Shown here: in pieces, positions 48,958 through 58,260 of the stretch | How positions within the stretch are numbered: the stretch's first letter is position 1 | Layout of the letters: each line of letters starts with the position of its first letter | Origin: Yersinia rochesterensis | GTDB lineage: Bacteria > Pseudomonadota > Gammaproteobacteria > Enterobacterales > Enterobacteriaceae | DNA: 64,000 nt | Assembly: GCF_003600645.1 (NCBI RefSeq) | Contig: NZ_CP032482.1 | Location: forward strand, 1,922,001 to 1,986,000 | Reading direction: 5' to 3' | Made by a program: the position numbers and the translations under genes | Notes under the pieces: model-generated | The model's database searches: none | The model's input: only the letters and a program-made list of their open reading frames with translations | What the model was told of the DNA's origin: nothing

Positions 48958-50174
48958 GGTCGGGTATCTCCTTTGAAAACAACAGTTACAGGTAATTGAC
49001 CGCCAAGCCAGTAAGCCAGTTCCGCAGGACGTGATAATGGCCAATGGACCCAATTGGCTAATTTACCAGTCTCCAGTGTTCCCTGAGTATCTTGTAACCC
49101 TAGAGCTTGAGCCGCATGGCAAGTGACACCCGCTAGCGCTTCTTCCGGTGTCATACGGAATAATGTGCATGCCATATTGAGCATCAAACGCAGGGAGAGT
49201 GCGGGGGATGTTCCCGGATTGGCATCACTGGCTAATGCCATTGGTACATTATATTGGCGAAACAACTCAATTGGAGGACATTGTGTTTCTCGCAACAAAT
49301 AATAAGCGCCCGGCAGTAATACCGCGACCGTGCCAGCATTAGCCATTGCCTGGACATCTGACTCAGTGGCGTATTCAAGATGGTCTGCTGACAGGGCGTT
49401 AAATTTGGCGGCCAGAGTGCTCCCATTTAAGGAAGAAAGTTGTTCAGCATGCAGTTTGACCGGTAAACCTGCTTGTTGCGCGGCTACAAATACGCGCTCA
49501 ACTTGTGCAGGCGAGAATGCAAGGTGTTCACAAAAAGCATCAACAGCGTCGGCTAACTTTTCGTTTGCAACTTCGGGAATGATAGTGCCACAAACAAAAT
49601 CAATATAATCATCAGCTCGACCCGCAAATTCAGGTGGCAGAGCATGCGCTGCCAGACAAGTTGTTTTGACCGTCACAGGTAGTAATTGACCCAAGTGGCG
49701 GGCCACACGGAGCATTTTCATTTCACTTTCAAGACTAAGGCCGTAACCGGATTTGATTTCAATGCAGGTCACTCCTTCAGCAAGGAGGGGTTTTATACGA
49801 AATAAAGCTTGCTCCAATAATTGCTGTTCGCTGGTATTTCTCGTCGCTTTTACGGTCGACACAATACCGCCACCATTGGCTGCAATGTCAGCATAACTCA
49901 CGCCATTAAGCCGTTGTTCGAATTCGGCACTACGATCACCACCAAACACCAAGTGGGTATGGCAATCAATTAATCCGGGAGTAATCAGGCCGCCTTGGTA
50001 GGCAACCTCGCGTGAGGCATTGAGCATGGGTAATTCATTATAAGGCCCGATCCAGACTATTTTACCGTCAGTAACCGCCATTGCCCCTTGCGAGATCAGG
50101 TGATATTTCCCGCCACGCATAGTCACGATATCGGCACCGTACCACAAACTGTCACAGTGAATTGTTGACACCAT
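48954..50174 (-). CDS. hutI: Imidazolonepropionase HutI
   Basis: A 406-residue zinc amidohydrolase that opens imidazolonepropionate to formiminoglutamate. Metal motifs: [24 protein letters not shown] and [14 protein letters not shown] 50174 with GGGGAG 5 bases upstream is chosen over TTG 50186. Overlaps hutG by ATGA, forming a two-gene unit on the minus strand. A HutC-type palindrome lies 28 bases upstream of the start. Confidence 0.95.
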   Translation of the reverse strand: MVSTIHCDSLWYGADIVTMRGGKYHLISQGAMAVTDGKIVWIGPYNELPMLNASREVAYQGGLITPGLIDCHTHLVFGGDRSAEFEQRLNGVSYADIAANGGGIVSTVKATRNTSEQQLLEQALFRIKPLLAEGVTCIEIKSGYGLSLESEMKMLRVARHLGQLLPVTVKTTCLAAHALPPEFAGRADDYIDFVCGTIIPEVANEKLADAVDAFCEHLAFSPAQVERVFVAAQQAGLPVKLHAEQLSSLNGSTLAAKFNALSADHLEYATESDVQAMANAGTVAVLLPGAYYLLRETQCPPIELFRQYNVPMALASDANPGTSPALSLRLMLNMACTLFRMTPEEALAGVTCHAAQALGLQDTQGTLETGKLANWVHWPLSRPAELAYWLGGQLPVTVVFKGDTRP

Positions 50175-50202
50175 CTGACTCCCCAAGATCTTCAGTATTA
50201 AG

Positions 50203-50214
50203 TTGTATATACAA
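50203..50214. promoter_or_regulatory. Probable HutC operator before hutIG
   Basis: TTGTATATACAA is a perfect 12-base palindrome with the TGTATATACA core of GntR/HutC operators. It lies 28 bases upstream of the hutI start codon. Confidence 0.7.
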
Positions 50215-50309
50215 TCATGGACAACCTAGCGTATAAATTCACTATCGGCAAGATAGGGATTTAAACAATTGCGTAACACTTCGCAGTTCTCGAAGAGAAA
50301 TAAAATTGA

Positions 50310-51077
50310 TCAGGACGTAACGGTACCTTGTGGGGTAAAACGGCCATAGAGTTGATAGCGAGAGCCGGGGTAAAGCAGTTGAGCTGCAGTCACGATTACT
50401 TTTCCATACCAGGTTCGGCGGCGAATCAGTAAACAAGGTTCATGTTCATCTAATTGCAGTAGCTGGCGCTCAAGTAGATTTGGGATCACCGCTTCAACAA
50501 TATGTTCACCTTCAGTTAACGGGGCAGCTTGGGTGAGGTAACTGTAAGGGGTTATCTGGTTGAAATCCTGTTTCATATAATCGGGTGCGGTGTTTGGATT
50601 GACACAACGATTTTCGACTTGAATGGGGATGTCATTCTCATAATGAACAATTTGCGAGTAGAACAGTTGCTGGCCGGGCTGAATACCTAGAGCAATCGCC
50701 TCTTCAGGGTTTGCTGGTCGCGCCTCTAACTGCAAAATTTTACTGCTGTGGCGATGGCCTCGCGCGGTGATTTCGTCAGCAATATTATGAACTTCAAGTA
50801 AGGCACTGTGCGCTTTTGCTTCAGCAACAAAGGTCCCCACGCCTTGCATACGGATTAGAAAACCTTCACTGGTGAGTTCACGCAGTGCTCGGTTGATGGT
50901 CATACGGCTGACCCTTAACTCTGCAACCAGTTCACTCTCCGAAGGGACGCGTTGGTGGGGCTGCCAGACTCCGGTTCTGATTTGGCGCATGATGGCCAGT
51001 TTAACCCGTTGATAAATTGGAGCAGGAGTATCGTCCATTGCGGCACTCAATTGTAAGGCCGCTTGTTGTTCTGCCAC
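50310..51077 (-). CDS. hutC: Histidine utilisation repressor HutC
   Basis: A 255-residue GntR-family repressor. The N-terminal winged helix (YQRVKLAIMRQIRTGVWQPH, VPSESELVAELRVSRMTINRALRELTSEG) is followed by a UTRA ligand-binding domain (PGQQLFYSQIVHYENDIPIQVENRCVNP). HutC binds urocanate as inducer in relatives. Start GTG 51077 with GAGG about 9 bases upstream. Transcribed in the same direction as hutIG, with 135 bases between, and divergent from hutF. Confidence 0.93.
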   Translation of the reverse strand: MAEQQAALQLSAAMDDTPAPIYQRVKLAIMRQIRTGVWQPHQRVPSESELVAELRVSRMTINRALRELTSEGFLIRMQGVGTFVAEAKAHSALLEVHNIADEITARGHRHSSKILQLEARPANPEEAIALGIQPGQQLFYSQIVHYENDIPIQVENRCVNPNTAPDYMKQDFNQITPYSYLTQAAPLTEGEHIVEAVIPNLLERQLLQLDEHEPCLLIRRRTWYGKVIVTAAQLLYPGSRYQLYGRFTPQGTVTS

Positions 51078-51136
51078 GACGTTAACCTCGTCAAATAAGA
51101 AATTTATATGCTAAGTCTACGGTTGAATTTAGCGTG

Positions 51137-51155
51137 TGTATATGTCTATACAAGT
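51137..51155. promoter_or_regulatory. Probable HutC operator between hutC and hutF
   Basis: The segment contains TGTATATG (51137-51144) and ATGTCTATACAAGT (51142-51155), resembling the CTTGTATAGACAT form of HutC sites. It lies between the divergent hutC and hutF starts, 72 bases before hutF. Confidence 0.55.
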
Positions 51156-51226
51156 GAGTGATTTAATTAATTGACGCAGCTGCTGCCAGGCGCGTTTGAC
51201 TCTAAACAAAATATTGGGATATCGCT

Positions 51227-52597
51227 ATGCCAGTTTATTTTACCAAACGTGCTTTTTTACCTGATGGATGGGCGAATGACGTACAGATAACTGTCAATGA
51301 ACAGGGGAACATTCAGCGCATTATGAAGGGCAGCAGTGATGCAGGTTGCCAGATGCTTTCAGGGCCAATAGTACCAGGCATGCCCAATCTCCATTCTCAT
51401 GCTTTCCAACGCATGATGTCGGGATTAGCTGAGATTGCCGGTAATCCACAGGATAGTTTTTGGACGTGGCGTGATTTGATGTATCGGCTGGTGCAGCGAT
51501 TGACACCGGAGCATATCGGTGTAATTGCCCGTCAGTTGTATATAGAAATGTTAAAAGGTGGCTATACCCAGGTCGCAGAATTTCATTATTTACATCACAG
51601 TATCGACGGTAATCCATACAGTGACCCAGGGGAAATGACATCGCAACTCAGCCAGGCTGCGCAGGACGTGGGAATTGGGATGACTCTATTACCCGTTCTC
51701 TACAGTTATGCCGGGTTTGGTGGTCAACCAGCCCAACAGGGGCAGCACCGCTTCATTCAAACTACAGAAAACTATCTCAAGCAGCAGCAAGTTATCAGTA
51801 AACAACTGGCGAATCAGCCCCTGCAAAACTTGGGTTTATGTTTTCATTCACTGCGTGCAGTAGAGTTAAGCCAGATGCAGGAGGTTTTACAGGCTTCTGA
51901 TAAACAGTTACCTGTGCATATTCATATTGCCGAGCAGCAAAAAGAGGTTAACGACTGCCTGGCTTGGAGCGGACAACGGCCAGTGGCGTGGTTGTATGAT
52001 AATTTAGAGGTCGATAGCCGTTGGTGTCTGGTTCATGCTACACATTTGGATGAGTCAGAACTTGTTAGATTGGCTAATAGTCAGGCTGTAGCCGGATTAT
52101 GCCCAACAACGGAAGCTAATTTAGGTGACGGTATCTTCCCCGCAGTAGATTATTTGCAACACCATGGGCGTTGGGGGATAGGCTCTGATAGCCATGTTTC
52201 TTTGAATATAGTGGAAGAGTTACGGTGGTTAGAATATGGGCAGCGCTTGCGCGATCAGCGCCGTAATCGTTTGACGAATGAACAATATCCAGCAGTAGCG
52301 GATTTACTTTATACCCAAGCTTTAGCTGGAGGGAGGCAAGCTTGTGGCAGCAATATTGGTCAGTTAGCTGAGGGGTATCGTGCTGACTGGCTAGTTTTGG
52401 ATGGCGATGATCCTTATATTGATGGCACAGAATCTGCTTCTTTATTGAATCGGTGGTTATTTGCGGGGGATAAATCGCAAATTCGGGATGTTTATGTGGC
52501 GGGCAATGCGGTAATAGTGGATAGATATCATCCAATGCAACAGCAAACTGCACAGGCTTTTCTGGCGGTACTAAAAGCCTGTCAACAGGAGGTCTGA
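51227..52597 (+). CDS. hutF: Formimidoylglutamate deiminase HutF
   Basis: A 456-residue zinc amidohydrolase that deaminates formiminoglutamate to formylglutamate. Motifs: NLHSHAFQRMMSGLAE (metal HxH), EFHYLHHS, HIHIAEQQKEV, LVHATHLDESE, PTTEANLGDGIFP and GIGSDSHVSLN. Its product is the substrate of HutG, so the two genes together show the Pseudomonas-type five-step route rather than direct formiminoglutamate hydrolysis. Overlaps hutD by one base (TGATG). Confidence 0.95.
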   Translation: MPVYFTKRAFLPDGWANDVQITVNEQGNIQRIMKGSSDAGCQMLSGPIVPGMPNLHSHAFQRMMSGLAEIAGNPQDSFWTWRDLMYRLVQRLTPEHIGVIARQLYIEMLKGGYTQVAEFHYLHHSIDGNPYSDPGEMTSQLSQAAQDVGIGMTLLPVLYSYAGFGGQPAQQGQHRFIQTTENYLKQQQVISKQLANQPLQNLGLCFHSLRAVELSQMQEVLQASDKQLPVHIHIAEQQKEVNDCLAWSGQRPVAWLYDNLEVDSRWCLVHATHLDESELVRLANSQAVAGLCPTTEANLGDGIFPAVDYLQHHGRWGIGSDSHVSLNIVEELRWLEYGQRLRDQRRNRLTNEQYPAVADLLYTQALAGGRQACGSNIGQLAEGYRADWLVLDGDDPYIDGTESASLLNRWLFAGDKSQIRDVYVAGNAVIVDRYHPMQQQTAQAFLAVLKACQQEV

Positions 52598-53169
52598 TGA
52601 GTTTTACCGTTTTTGATTTTGCTAGTTTGCCGGTTAGCCGATGGCGAAATGGTGGTGGTGAAACCCGCGAAATTGCCTGTTGGCCAGTCGGGGGAGAGGA
52701 TTTTGCTTGGCGTGCCAGTATCGCGATGATTGAACAAGATGGCCCGTTTTCAATCTTCCCTGATATTGATCGGTCGATTACATTACTCTCTGGTGAGGGG
52801 CTGGCTCTCTCCAGCCCAGACTGGGAGACGCATACACTTTCAACGCCATTGCAACCTTTTGCTTTTCCAGGTGATATTCCTATTCATGCACATTTACTCG
52901 GTGGGACTAGCCAGGATTTTAATATCATGACCCGACGAGGCTGTTGGCAGGCTAGTGTGGTGTCAACTAGCTCGTTGCAAGAACTTCCTGCTTCACATGG
53001 TGGGCTGGTCTATGTGGTGAGGGGAAAATGGCTTATTAGCCACACTGAAACACACGAACTGACAGCTTCGCAAGGATGTTGGTGGCTACCTGCAATCAAA
53101 AGTGGTCAATTACAGCCACTGGTTACTAACAGCTGTCTTTTGTGGGTAAATCTATTGCCCGAACGATAA
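52597..53169 (+). CDS. hutD: HutD family protein
   Basis: A 190-residue bicupin protein of the HutD/Ves family, with the N-terminal signature VSRWRNGGGETREIACWP and FAWRASIAMIEQDGPFS, DRSITLLSGEG. HutD is required for good growth on histidine in Pseudomonas and has been proposed to sense or limit hut intermediates; it has no established enzyme activity. Cotranscribed with hutF, whose stop overlaps its start. Confidence 0.9.
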   Translation: MSFTVFDFASLPVSRWRNGGGETREIACWPVGGEDFAWRASIAMIEQDGPFSIFPDIDRSITLLSGEGLALSSPDWETHTLSTPLQPFAFPGDIPIHAHLLGGTSQDFNIMTRRGCWQASVVSTSSLQELPASHGGLVYVVRGKWLISHTETHELTASQGCWWLPAIKSGQLQPLVTNSCLLWVNLLPER

Positions 53170-53245
53170 TATTGAGATTTTTTCATTGTAAAAAATAGAG
53201 TTAATTAATTGTTTTATAATGATTATTAAATAAAATGGCGGAGTA

Positions 53246-53449
53246 ATGACACAACTTTCATCGTGGTCATTACTCTATTATTTCCTTTCATTATTTTTCT
53301 CACCTCACCTCACCTCACCTCACCTCACCTCACCTCACCTCACCTCACCTATCTATTTCCTTTCTTTCACGAATGACATGCTGGCAGCTTTCCACTTGCT
53401 GAGTCTCATGGCTACTCTCATTGGTGCTCAAATTACCATCATTTGTTAG
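53246..53449 (+). CDS. Doubtful short ORF spanning the CACCT repeat
   Basis: A 67-codon frame. The repeat encodes SPHLT pentapeptides (three copies), flanked by hydrophobic segments. GGCGGAG lies only two bases before the ATG. If translated, each gain or loss of one 5-base unit would shift the frame. No family recognised; it may not be a gene. Confidence 0.2.
   Translation: MTQLSSWSLLYYFLSLFFSPHLTSPHLTSPHLTSPIYFLSFTNDMLAAFHLLSLMATLIGAQITIIC
53299..53350. repeat. (CACCT)n pentanucleotide tandem repeat, about 10.4 copies
   Basis: Ten uninterrupted CACCT units at 53301-53350 preceded by CT. The unit length is not a multiple of three, as in contingency loci, and the tract lies about 430 bases before the sugar-binding protein gene. 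Confidence 0.98.
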
Positions 53450-53777
53450 ATCCCTGTCATAGTTTTGTTATTCTCTGCGTTCAAAATACACATTTCGGTT
53501 GTTTGGTGTTAAAAATTTCAATAATCTTAATTTTGAAATAAACGTTTAAAAAATAAAGGAGAGGATCGTTACAAGAATTGAAGAATACTATTCTATTGTT
53601 TTATATTACTTTTTTTAAAAATAAAACCGGGGATGGGGCGGTTGCATTCACGGGAAGCGCATTAAAATGTCTAAAATAGCGATTTTACACGGTACTGAAC
53701 TAGGCACTTGTAAAAAATTATTTTCAATAAATAGGCATTGAGATGTTAATGCATTCCATTATTGAAGGATATAGATC

Positions 53778-54707
53778 ATGACGCTGAAAAAAATCATTAT
53801 TACCTCACTCGCTATCTGTATGCTGCCACTATGCACCTATGCTAAAGACCTTAAAATTGGTGTTTCCATGGCTTACTTCGATGACAACTTCCTGACAATA
53901 TTGCGTCAGTCCATGCAAAATAAAATGAAAGAAGAGGGCAATGTTTCTGGGCAGTTTGAAGATGCAAAGGGAGATATTGCTCAACAAATTCAGCAAGTAG
54001 AAAATTTTGTTAGCCAAGGTGTTGATGCCATTATTCTAAATCCAGTTGATACTCAAGGCGTGAAGCCTATGATTAAATTAGCTGAGAAAGCCAAAATTCC
54101 ATTAGTTTTTGTAAATCGTCGCCCGGAGATAACTTTGCCGACAGGTATGGCCTATGTGGGTTCTGATTCTGAACTTGCAGGACGCCTACAGATGGAGGAA
54201 CTTGCAAAACTAATGGGTGGAAAGGGTAATGTTGTGATTCTTATGGGGGAACTATCGAGTGAGGCAACTCGTGACAGAACACGCGGGGTCGAGAAAGTCG
54301 CCGCTCAGTACCCAGATATTCATATTATTGATAAACAAACTGCAAAATTCTTCCGTAAAGAGGCCGTTGATGTCACGACTGATTGGATCCTATCCGGGCA
54401 GCAAATAGATGCGATTGCTTCAAATAACGATGAAATGGCAATTGGCGCTATTCTTGCTTTAAAACAGGCCAAGAAAAAAGGTGTTGTGATCGGTGGGATT
54501 GACGGCACGCCGGACGCACTTGAGTTTATTAAGAAAGGTGACCTCAATATCAGTATTTTCCAGGATGCCAAAGGACAGGGAGAAGGGGCTGTAGAGACCG
54601 CGATTAAATTGACGTCTGGTCAGAAAGTTGAAAGTAGCGTAATGATCCCTTATCAACTTATTACCAAAGATAACTATCAAGATTTCGCGAATAAAAACAA
54701 AAAATAA
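53778..54707 (+). CDS. Sugar ABC transporter substrate-binding protein (RbsB type)
   Basis: A 309-residue periplasmic binding protein. Signal peptide MTLKKIIITSLAICMLPLCTYA, then a type I periplasmic-binding fold: IGVSMAYFDDNFLTILRQSM, ILNPVDTQGV, NRRPE, ASNNDEMAIGAILALKQ, GIDGTPDALEFIKKGD. The DGTPDAL and NRRP segments resemble inositol/rhizopine and ribose-type binders; the exact sugar is not known. It is followed by its ATPase (190 bases later) and permease genes, making a complete importer. Confidence 0.88.
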   Translation: MTLKKIIITSLAICMLPLCTYAKDLKIGVSMAYFDDNFLTILRQSMQNKMKEEGNVSGQFEDAKGDIAQQIQQVENFVSQGVDAIILNPVDTQGVKPMIKLAEKAKIPLVFVNRRPEITLPTGMAYVGSDSELAGRLQMEELAKLMGGKGNVVILMGELSSEATRDRTRGVEKVAAQYPDIHIIDKQTAKFFRKEAVDVTTDWILSGQQIDAIASNNDEMAIGAILALKQAKKKGVVIGGIDGTPDALEFIKKGDLNISIFQDAKGQGEGAVETAIKLTSGQKVESSVMIPYQLITKDNYQDFANKNKK

Positions 54708-54897
54708 ATAGAATTATTTTAGAAAGCTAGTCAATAAATAATACTCATGGAGTGGGGTGATATCTTTTCAAAATTAGGCTTATACGCAAAGATAATCTGT
54801 GTATTTGTTGTTTTTTATAGAAAGGTAATGCCGTATTTATTATTGTCAGATTAACAAATTCGGCACTCATTCCAAATAAAGGTATGGAGATGATGAT

Positions 54898-56382
54898 ATG
54901 TATCCTTACATTCTCGAGGCTGAGGGGATTAGTAAGCAATTTCCTGGCGTCAAGGCTCTGAATAAAGTGGGCATTAAAATAAAGCCAGGTAGTGTCCATG
55001 CATTAATGGGAGAGAATGGCGCGGGTAAATCTACATTGATGAAGTGTTTGATTGGGATATATCATCCGGATGAAGGCTCTATAAAAGTAAGAGGTGAGAA
55101 GATTACTTTTGAGGATACTTTAGATGCACTTCATGCCGGAATTGCAATGATTCATCAAGAACTAAATTTAGTACCACATATGACAGTCGCAGAAAATATC
55201 TGGCTAGGAAGAGAACCTGTTCACTATGGGTTAGTTAATCATGATTTACTGAACAGTAAGACACGAAATTTATTGCAATATCTTAATATAAAATTAAAAC
55301 CTAACATGATAGTCGGCGAGTTAAATATTGCTAGCCAGCAGATGGTGGAAATAGCTAAAGCCGTCTCCTATGATGCTGATGTGTTAATCATGGACGAACC
55401 AACATCCGCCCTAACAGAAGGTGAAGTTTTTCACCTTTTTGCGATTATTAATGAATTAAAAGAACAAGGGAAAGGTATTATTTATATTAGCCATAAAATG
55501 GATGAGATTTTTGAAATCACGGATGAAGTTAGTATTTTTCGTGATGGTATGTTTGTTGCTACGGATAAGACTGAAAACCTGACAAAACAATCATTAATTA
55601 CCATGATGGTGGGGCGTGAGCTAACTCATATGTTCCCCAAGTTTAATAACAATATCGGTGAGGAAGTATTAAGAGTCAATGGGTTGCGGCGTGAAGGCTT
55701 GTTCCGTGATGTTTCATTTTCAGTGAAACGAGGTGAAATACTGGGTGTAGCTGGTTTGGTCGGAGCAGGTCGCAGTGAAGTTATGGAAAGCCTGTTTGGT
55801 ATGCATCCTGCAGATAGTGGCGAAATTTTTATTGAGGGCTTACCTGTCAATATCAGCTCCCCATCAAAAGCTATTGAACAGGGATTAGCTTTTTTGACTG
55901 AAGACCGCAAAAAATCAGGATTATTCCTTGTGCTGTCAGTGGTCGAAAATATGAGCATTGTTAATATCTCAGATTATATTAATAAAAGAGGCTTTGTTAG
56001 TCATGGGAAAATGGCACAAGATTGCATGGAGCAGATTAAAAAATTAAATATCAAAACCCCTACCATGGATCAAATAATTAATAATTTGAGTGGAGGGAAT
56101 CAGCAAAAGGTTTTAATTGCACGTTGGTTGTTAGCCCAACCTAAAATACTTATTCTTGATGAACCTACTCGTGGTATTGATGTCGGAGCAAAATCAGAAA
56201 TTTATCGTTTAATTAGTGAGCTGGCAAATCGTGGTGTTGCTATTATCTTAGTTTCTTCAGAGTTACCTGAAATTCTCGGTATGAGTGACAGAGTTATGGT
56301 CATGCATGGTGGACATATTACGGGAATATTAGATAAACAAGATGCTAGCCAAGAAAAAATAATGGCGCTGGCCTCTGAATAA
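54898..56382 (+). CDS. Sugar ABC transporter ATPase, double-domain (RbsA/MglA type)
   Basis: A 494-residue ATPase with two ABC cassettes. The first has Walker A GENGAGKST, signature-like LNIASQQMVEIAKA and Walker B DVLIMDEPTSALTEGE. The second has the degenerate Walker A VGAGRSE, signature LSGGNQQKVLIARWL and Walker B ILILDEPTRGIDVGAKSE. This is the CUT2 pattern for pentose, galactose or inositol importers. ATG 54898 follows GGAG by about 9 bases. The permease follows after 19 bases. Confidence 0.93.
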   Translation: MYPYILEAEGISKQFPGVKALNKVGIKIKPGSVHALMGENGAGKSTLMKCLIGIYHPDEGSIKVRGEKITFEDTLDALHAGIAMIHQELNLVPHMTVAENIWLGREPVHYGLVNHDLLNSKTRNLLQYLNIKLKPNMIVGELNIASQQMVEIAKAVSYDADVLIMDEPTSALTEGEVFHLFAIINELKEQGKGIIYISHKMDEIFEITDEVSIFRDGMFVATDKTENLTKQSLITMMVGRELTHMFPKFNNNIGEEVLRVNGLRREGLFRDVSFSVKRGEILGVAGLVGAGRSEVMESLFGMHPADSGEIFIEGLPVNISSPSKAIEQGLAFLTEDRKKSGLFLVLSVVENMSIVNISDYINKRGFVSHGKMAQDCMEQIKKLNIKTPTMDQIINNLSGGNQQKVLIARWLLAQPKILILDEPTRGIDVGAKSEIYRLISELANRGVAIILVSSELPEILGMSDRVMVMHGGHITGILDKQDASQEKIMALASE

Positions 56383-56401
56383 TTGTAGAAAGGTAATGAT
56401 A

Positions 56402-57442
56402 ATGAATAATGTAAAAATTGATAAATCACTGACAACTGGCTCGATAAAAGAACATTCATTCGTGGTCGGGCTAAAAGGAAAACTACCTAAAGACACCGGT
56501 ATTTTTATTGTCATGATAGGTATTGCATTAATCTTTGAACTTTTAGGTTGGTTTATTCGCGATCAATCATTTTTAATGAACCCCAATCGATTGTTACTCA
56601 TTATTCTGCAGGTGGCAATTATTGGAATTATTGCTGTTGGGGTAACTCAAGTCATTATTACTACCGGTATTGATCTCTCCTCAGGCTCTTTAATTGCATT
56701 AACTGCTGTCGTCGCCGCCAGCCTGGCGCAAACATCAGACAGTATTTCCCCCATGTATCCACATTTATTAGATTTACCTGCGGCAATTCCTATTACAGCA
56801 GGGATCGGGGTTGGTATATTATGTGGTTTTATTAATGGTTTTTTGATTACCCGTACAGGGATCCCGCCATTTATCGCAACATTGGGAATGATGGTTTCTG
56901 CCCGAGGACTTGCTCAATATTATACCAAAGGCAACCCAGTGAGTTTTCTCTCGGATGATTTTACGGCTATCGGGCAAGGCGCGATGCCGGTCATTATTTT
57001 CTTGGTTATTGCCATTATTTTTCATATTGCTCTGAAACATACCCGCTACGGAAAATATGTGTATGCCATTGGTGGGAATATGATTTCCGCAAAAGTCTCA
57101 GGTATTAATGTTAATAAATATCTGGTGTTGGTTTATACCATCGCCGGAGGATTGGCAGGTCTTGCTGGGGTTGTTTTGGCTGCACGAGTCAGTAGCGGAC
57201 AATCGAGCATGGGTCAGTCGTATGAACTGGATGCCATCGCCGCCGCCGTGATTGGCGGTAGCAGTTTGATGGGGGGGGTGGGGCGCATTACCGGTACCGT
57301 CATTGGCGCGGTGATTTTGGGCCTGATCAAAAGTGGTTTTACTTTTATTGGTGTCGATTCATACATTCAAGACATTATTAAAGGGATTATTATTGTTAGT
57401 GCGGTGGCTATCGATATGCATCGAAATCGTAAAAAGCGTTAG
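56402..57442 (+). CDS. Sugar ABC transporter permease (RbsC type)
   Basis: A 346-residue inner-membrane permease with about ten helices of the BPD_transp_2 family: TGIDLSSGSLIALTAVVAAS, ITRTGIPPFIATLGMM, YAIGGN, SGINVNKY and SYELDAIAAAVIGGSSLMGGVG. ATG 56402 has AAAGG 8 bases upstream, better than ATG 56396 (spacing of two bases). Ends the three-gene importer. Sugar unknown; no catabolic or LacI-type regulator gene is adjacent, apart from an RpiB-like isomerase about 1.1 kb on. Confidence 0.9.
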   Translation: MNNVKIDKSLTTGSIKEHSFVVGLKGKLPKDTGIFIVMIGIALIFELLGWFIRDQSFLMNPNRLLLIILQVAIIGIIAVGVTQVIITTGIDLSSGSLIALTAVVAASLAQTSDSISPMYPHLLDLPAAIPITAGIGVGILCGFINGFLITRTGIPPFIATLGMMVSARGLAQYYTKGNPVSFLSDDFTAIGQGAMPVIIFLVIAIIFHIALKHTRYGKYVYAIGGNMISAKVSGINVNKYLVLVYTIAGGLAGLAGVVLAARVSSGQSSMGQSYELDAIAAAVIGGSSLMGGVGRITGTVIGAVILGLIKSGFTFIGVDSYIQDIIKGIIIVSAVAIDMHRNRKKR

Positions 57443-57476
57443 TTATTCGTCGATAATACCTATTGATTGCCGGACA

Positions 57477-57496
57477 TGTAATAATATAACATTACA
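57477..57496. promoter_or_regulatory. Zur-type palindrome upstream of zinT
   Basis: TGTAATAATATAACATTACA is a near-perfect palindrome (TGTAAT/ATTACA arms) containing the ATAATATAAC core seen in enterobacterial Zur sites. It ends 27 bases before the zinT start. Confidence 0.8.
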
Positions 57497-57523
57497 CATC
57501 CAGCAATCAGTTAGGAGTTATTC

Positions 57524-58189
57524 ATGCCCAGAAAATTTCCCCATCTATCCATCATTACACTCAGTGTTTGCGTATCATTGATCAGCTTTAATTCATTTGC
57601 ACATGGCATACATAGCCACGGACATGAGCATCAACAATCTGAAGCCGCGCGTAAAGCAAGTGAGGGTGTTTTTACCGATAAAGAGGTTAAAGACAGGCTA
57701 CTCAGTGATTGGAATGGAGTCTGGCAATCTATTAATCCATATCTATTGAAAGGGGATTTAGATCCAGTTTTGGTCGATAAAGCGAAAAAGAATAAAAACA
57801 AAAAAATTGAGGAGTACAGAGAGTATTATAAAAAGGGCTACGCTACAGATATCACTATGATTGGTATTGAGAATAATACTATTGATTTCCATACCCCTGA
57901 AGCAGTCAACTCCTGCCAATACAGCTATTCCGGCTTTAAAATCATGCACTATGAATCTGGTAAGAAAGGAGTGCGTTATCTATATGAATGCCAAGATGCC
58001 CACTCTAAAGCGCCTAAATATGTCCAATTTAGTGACCACATTATTGAACCGCAAAAATCCCATCATTTCCATATTTACATGGGTAATGAGTCACAAGAAG
58101 AACTGCTTAAAGAAATGGATAACTGGCCGACTTTTTACCCGATAACTTTAGATAAAGATGATATTGTCCACGAAATGTTACATCACTAA
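57524..58189 (+). CDS. zinT: Periplasmic zinc/cadmium-binding protein ZinT (YodA)
   Basis: A 221-residue lipocalin-like metal protein. Signal peptide to about residue 26, then a His-rich start (HGIHSHGHEH). The ZinT domain is well conserved: GVFTDKEVKDRLLSDWNGVWQS, YKKGYATDITMIGIENN, SGKKGVRYLYECQD, KYVQFSDHII and SHHFHIYMGNESQEELL. ZinT delivers zinc to the ZnuA importer under scarcity and binds cadmium. A Zur-type palindrome lies directly upstream. It is a single-gene unit with a terminator after it; znu genes are not in the window. Confidence 0.96.
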   Translation: MPRKFPHLSIITLSVCVSLISFNSFAHGIHSHGHEHQQSEAARKASEGVFTDKEVKDRLLSDWNGVWQSINPYLLKGDLDPVLVDKAKKNKNKKIEEYREYYKKGYATDITMIGIENNTIDFHTPEAVNSCQYSYSGFKIMHYESGKKGVRYLYECQDAHSKAPKYVQFSDHIIEPQKSHHFHIYMGNESQEELLKEMDNWPTFYPITLDKDDIVHEMLHH

Positions 58190-58198
58190 GGATGTAAA

Positions 58199-58227
58199 AA
58201 AGCCGAGCAGGTGAGTTGCGCGGCTTT
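58199..58227 (+). terminator. Terminator after zinT
   Basis: AAAGCCG (58199-58205) pairs with CGGCTTT (58221-58227); an inner GCA/TGC extends the stem. A short T-rich stretch follows. Confidence 0.7.
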
Positions 58228-58260
58228 AGTTTATTTGTCTCGGTAGTGAGTTCGCGATGA

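Larger units (their letters stand above)
53170..53777. other. Intergenic region with pentanucleotide tract, upstream of the ABC importer
   Basis: About 600 AT-rich bases. It contains a 10-copy CACCT repeat (53299-53350), a possible short ORF across it (53246-53449), and near 53540-53777 the presumed promoter of the sugar importer. No known operator was recognised. Confidence 0.6.

Noticed and set aside
53299..53350. CRISPR array
   Set aside because: The CACCT tract is a simple tandem repeat without spacers and has no cas genes near.
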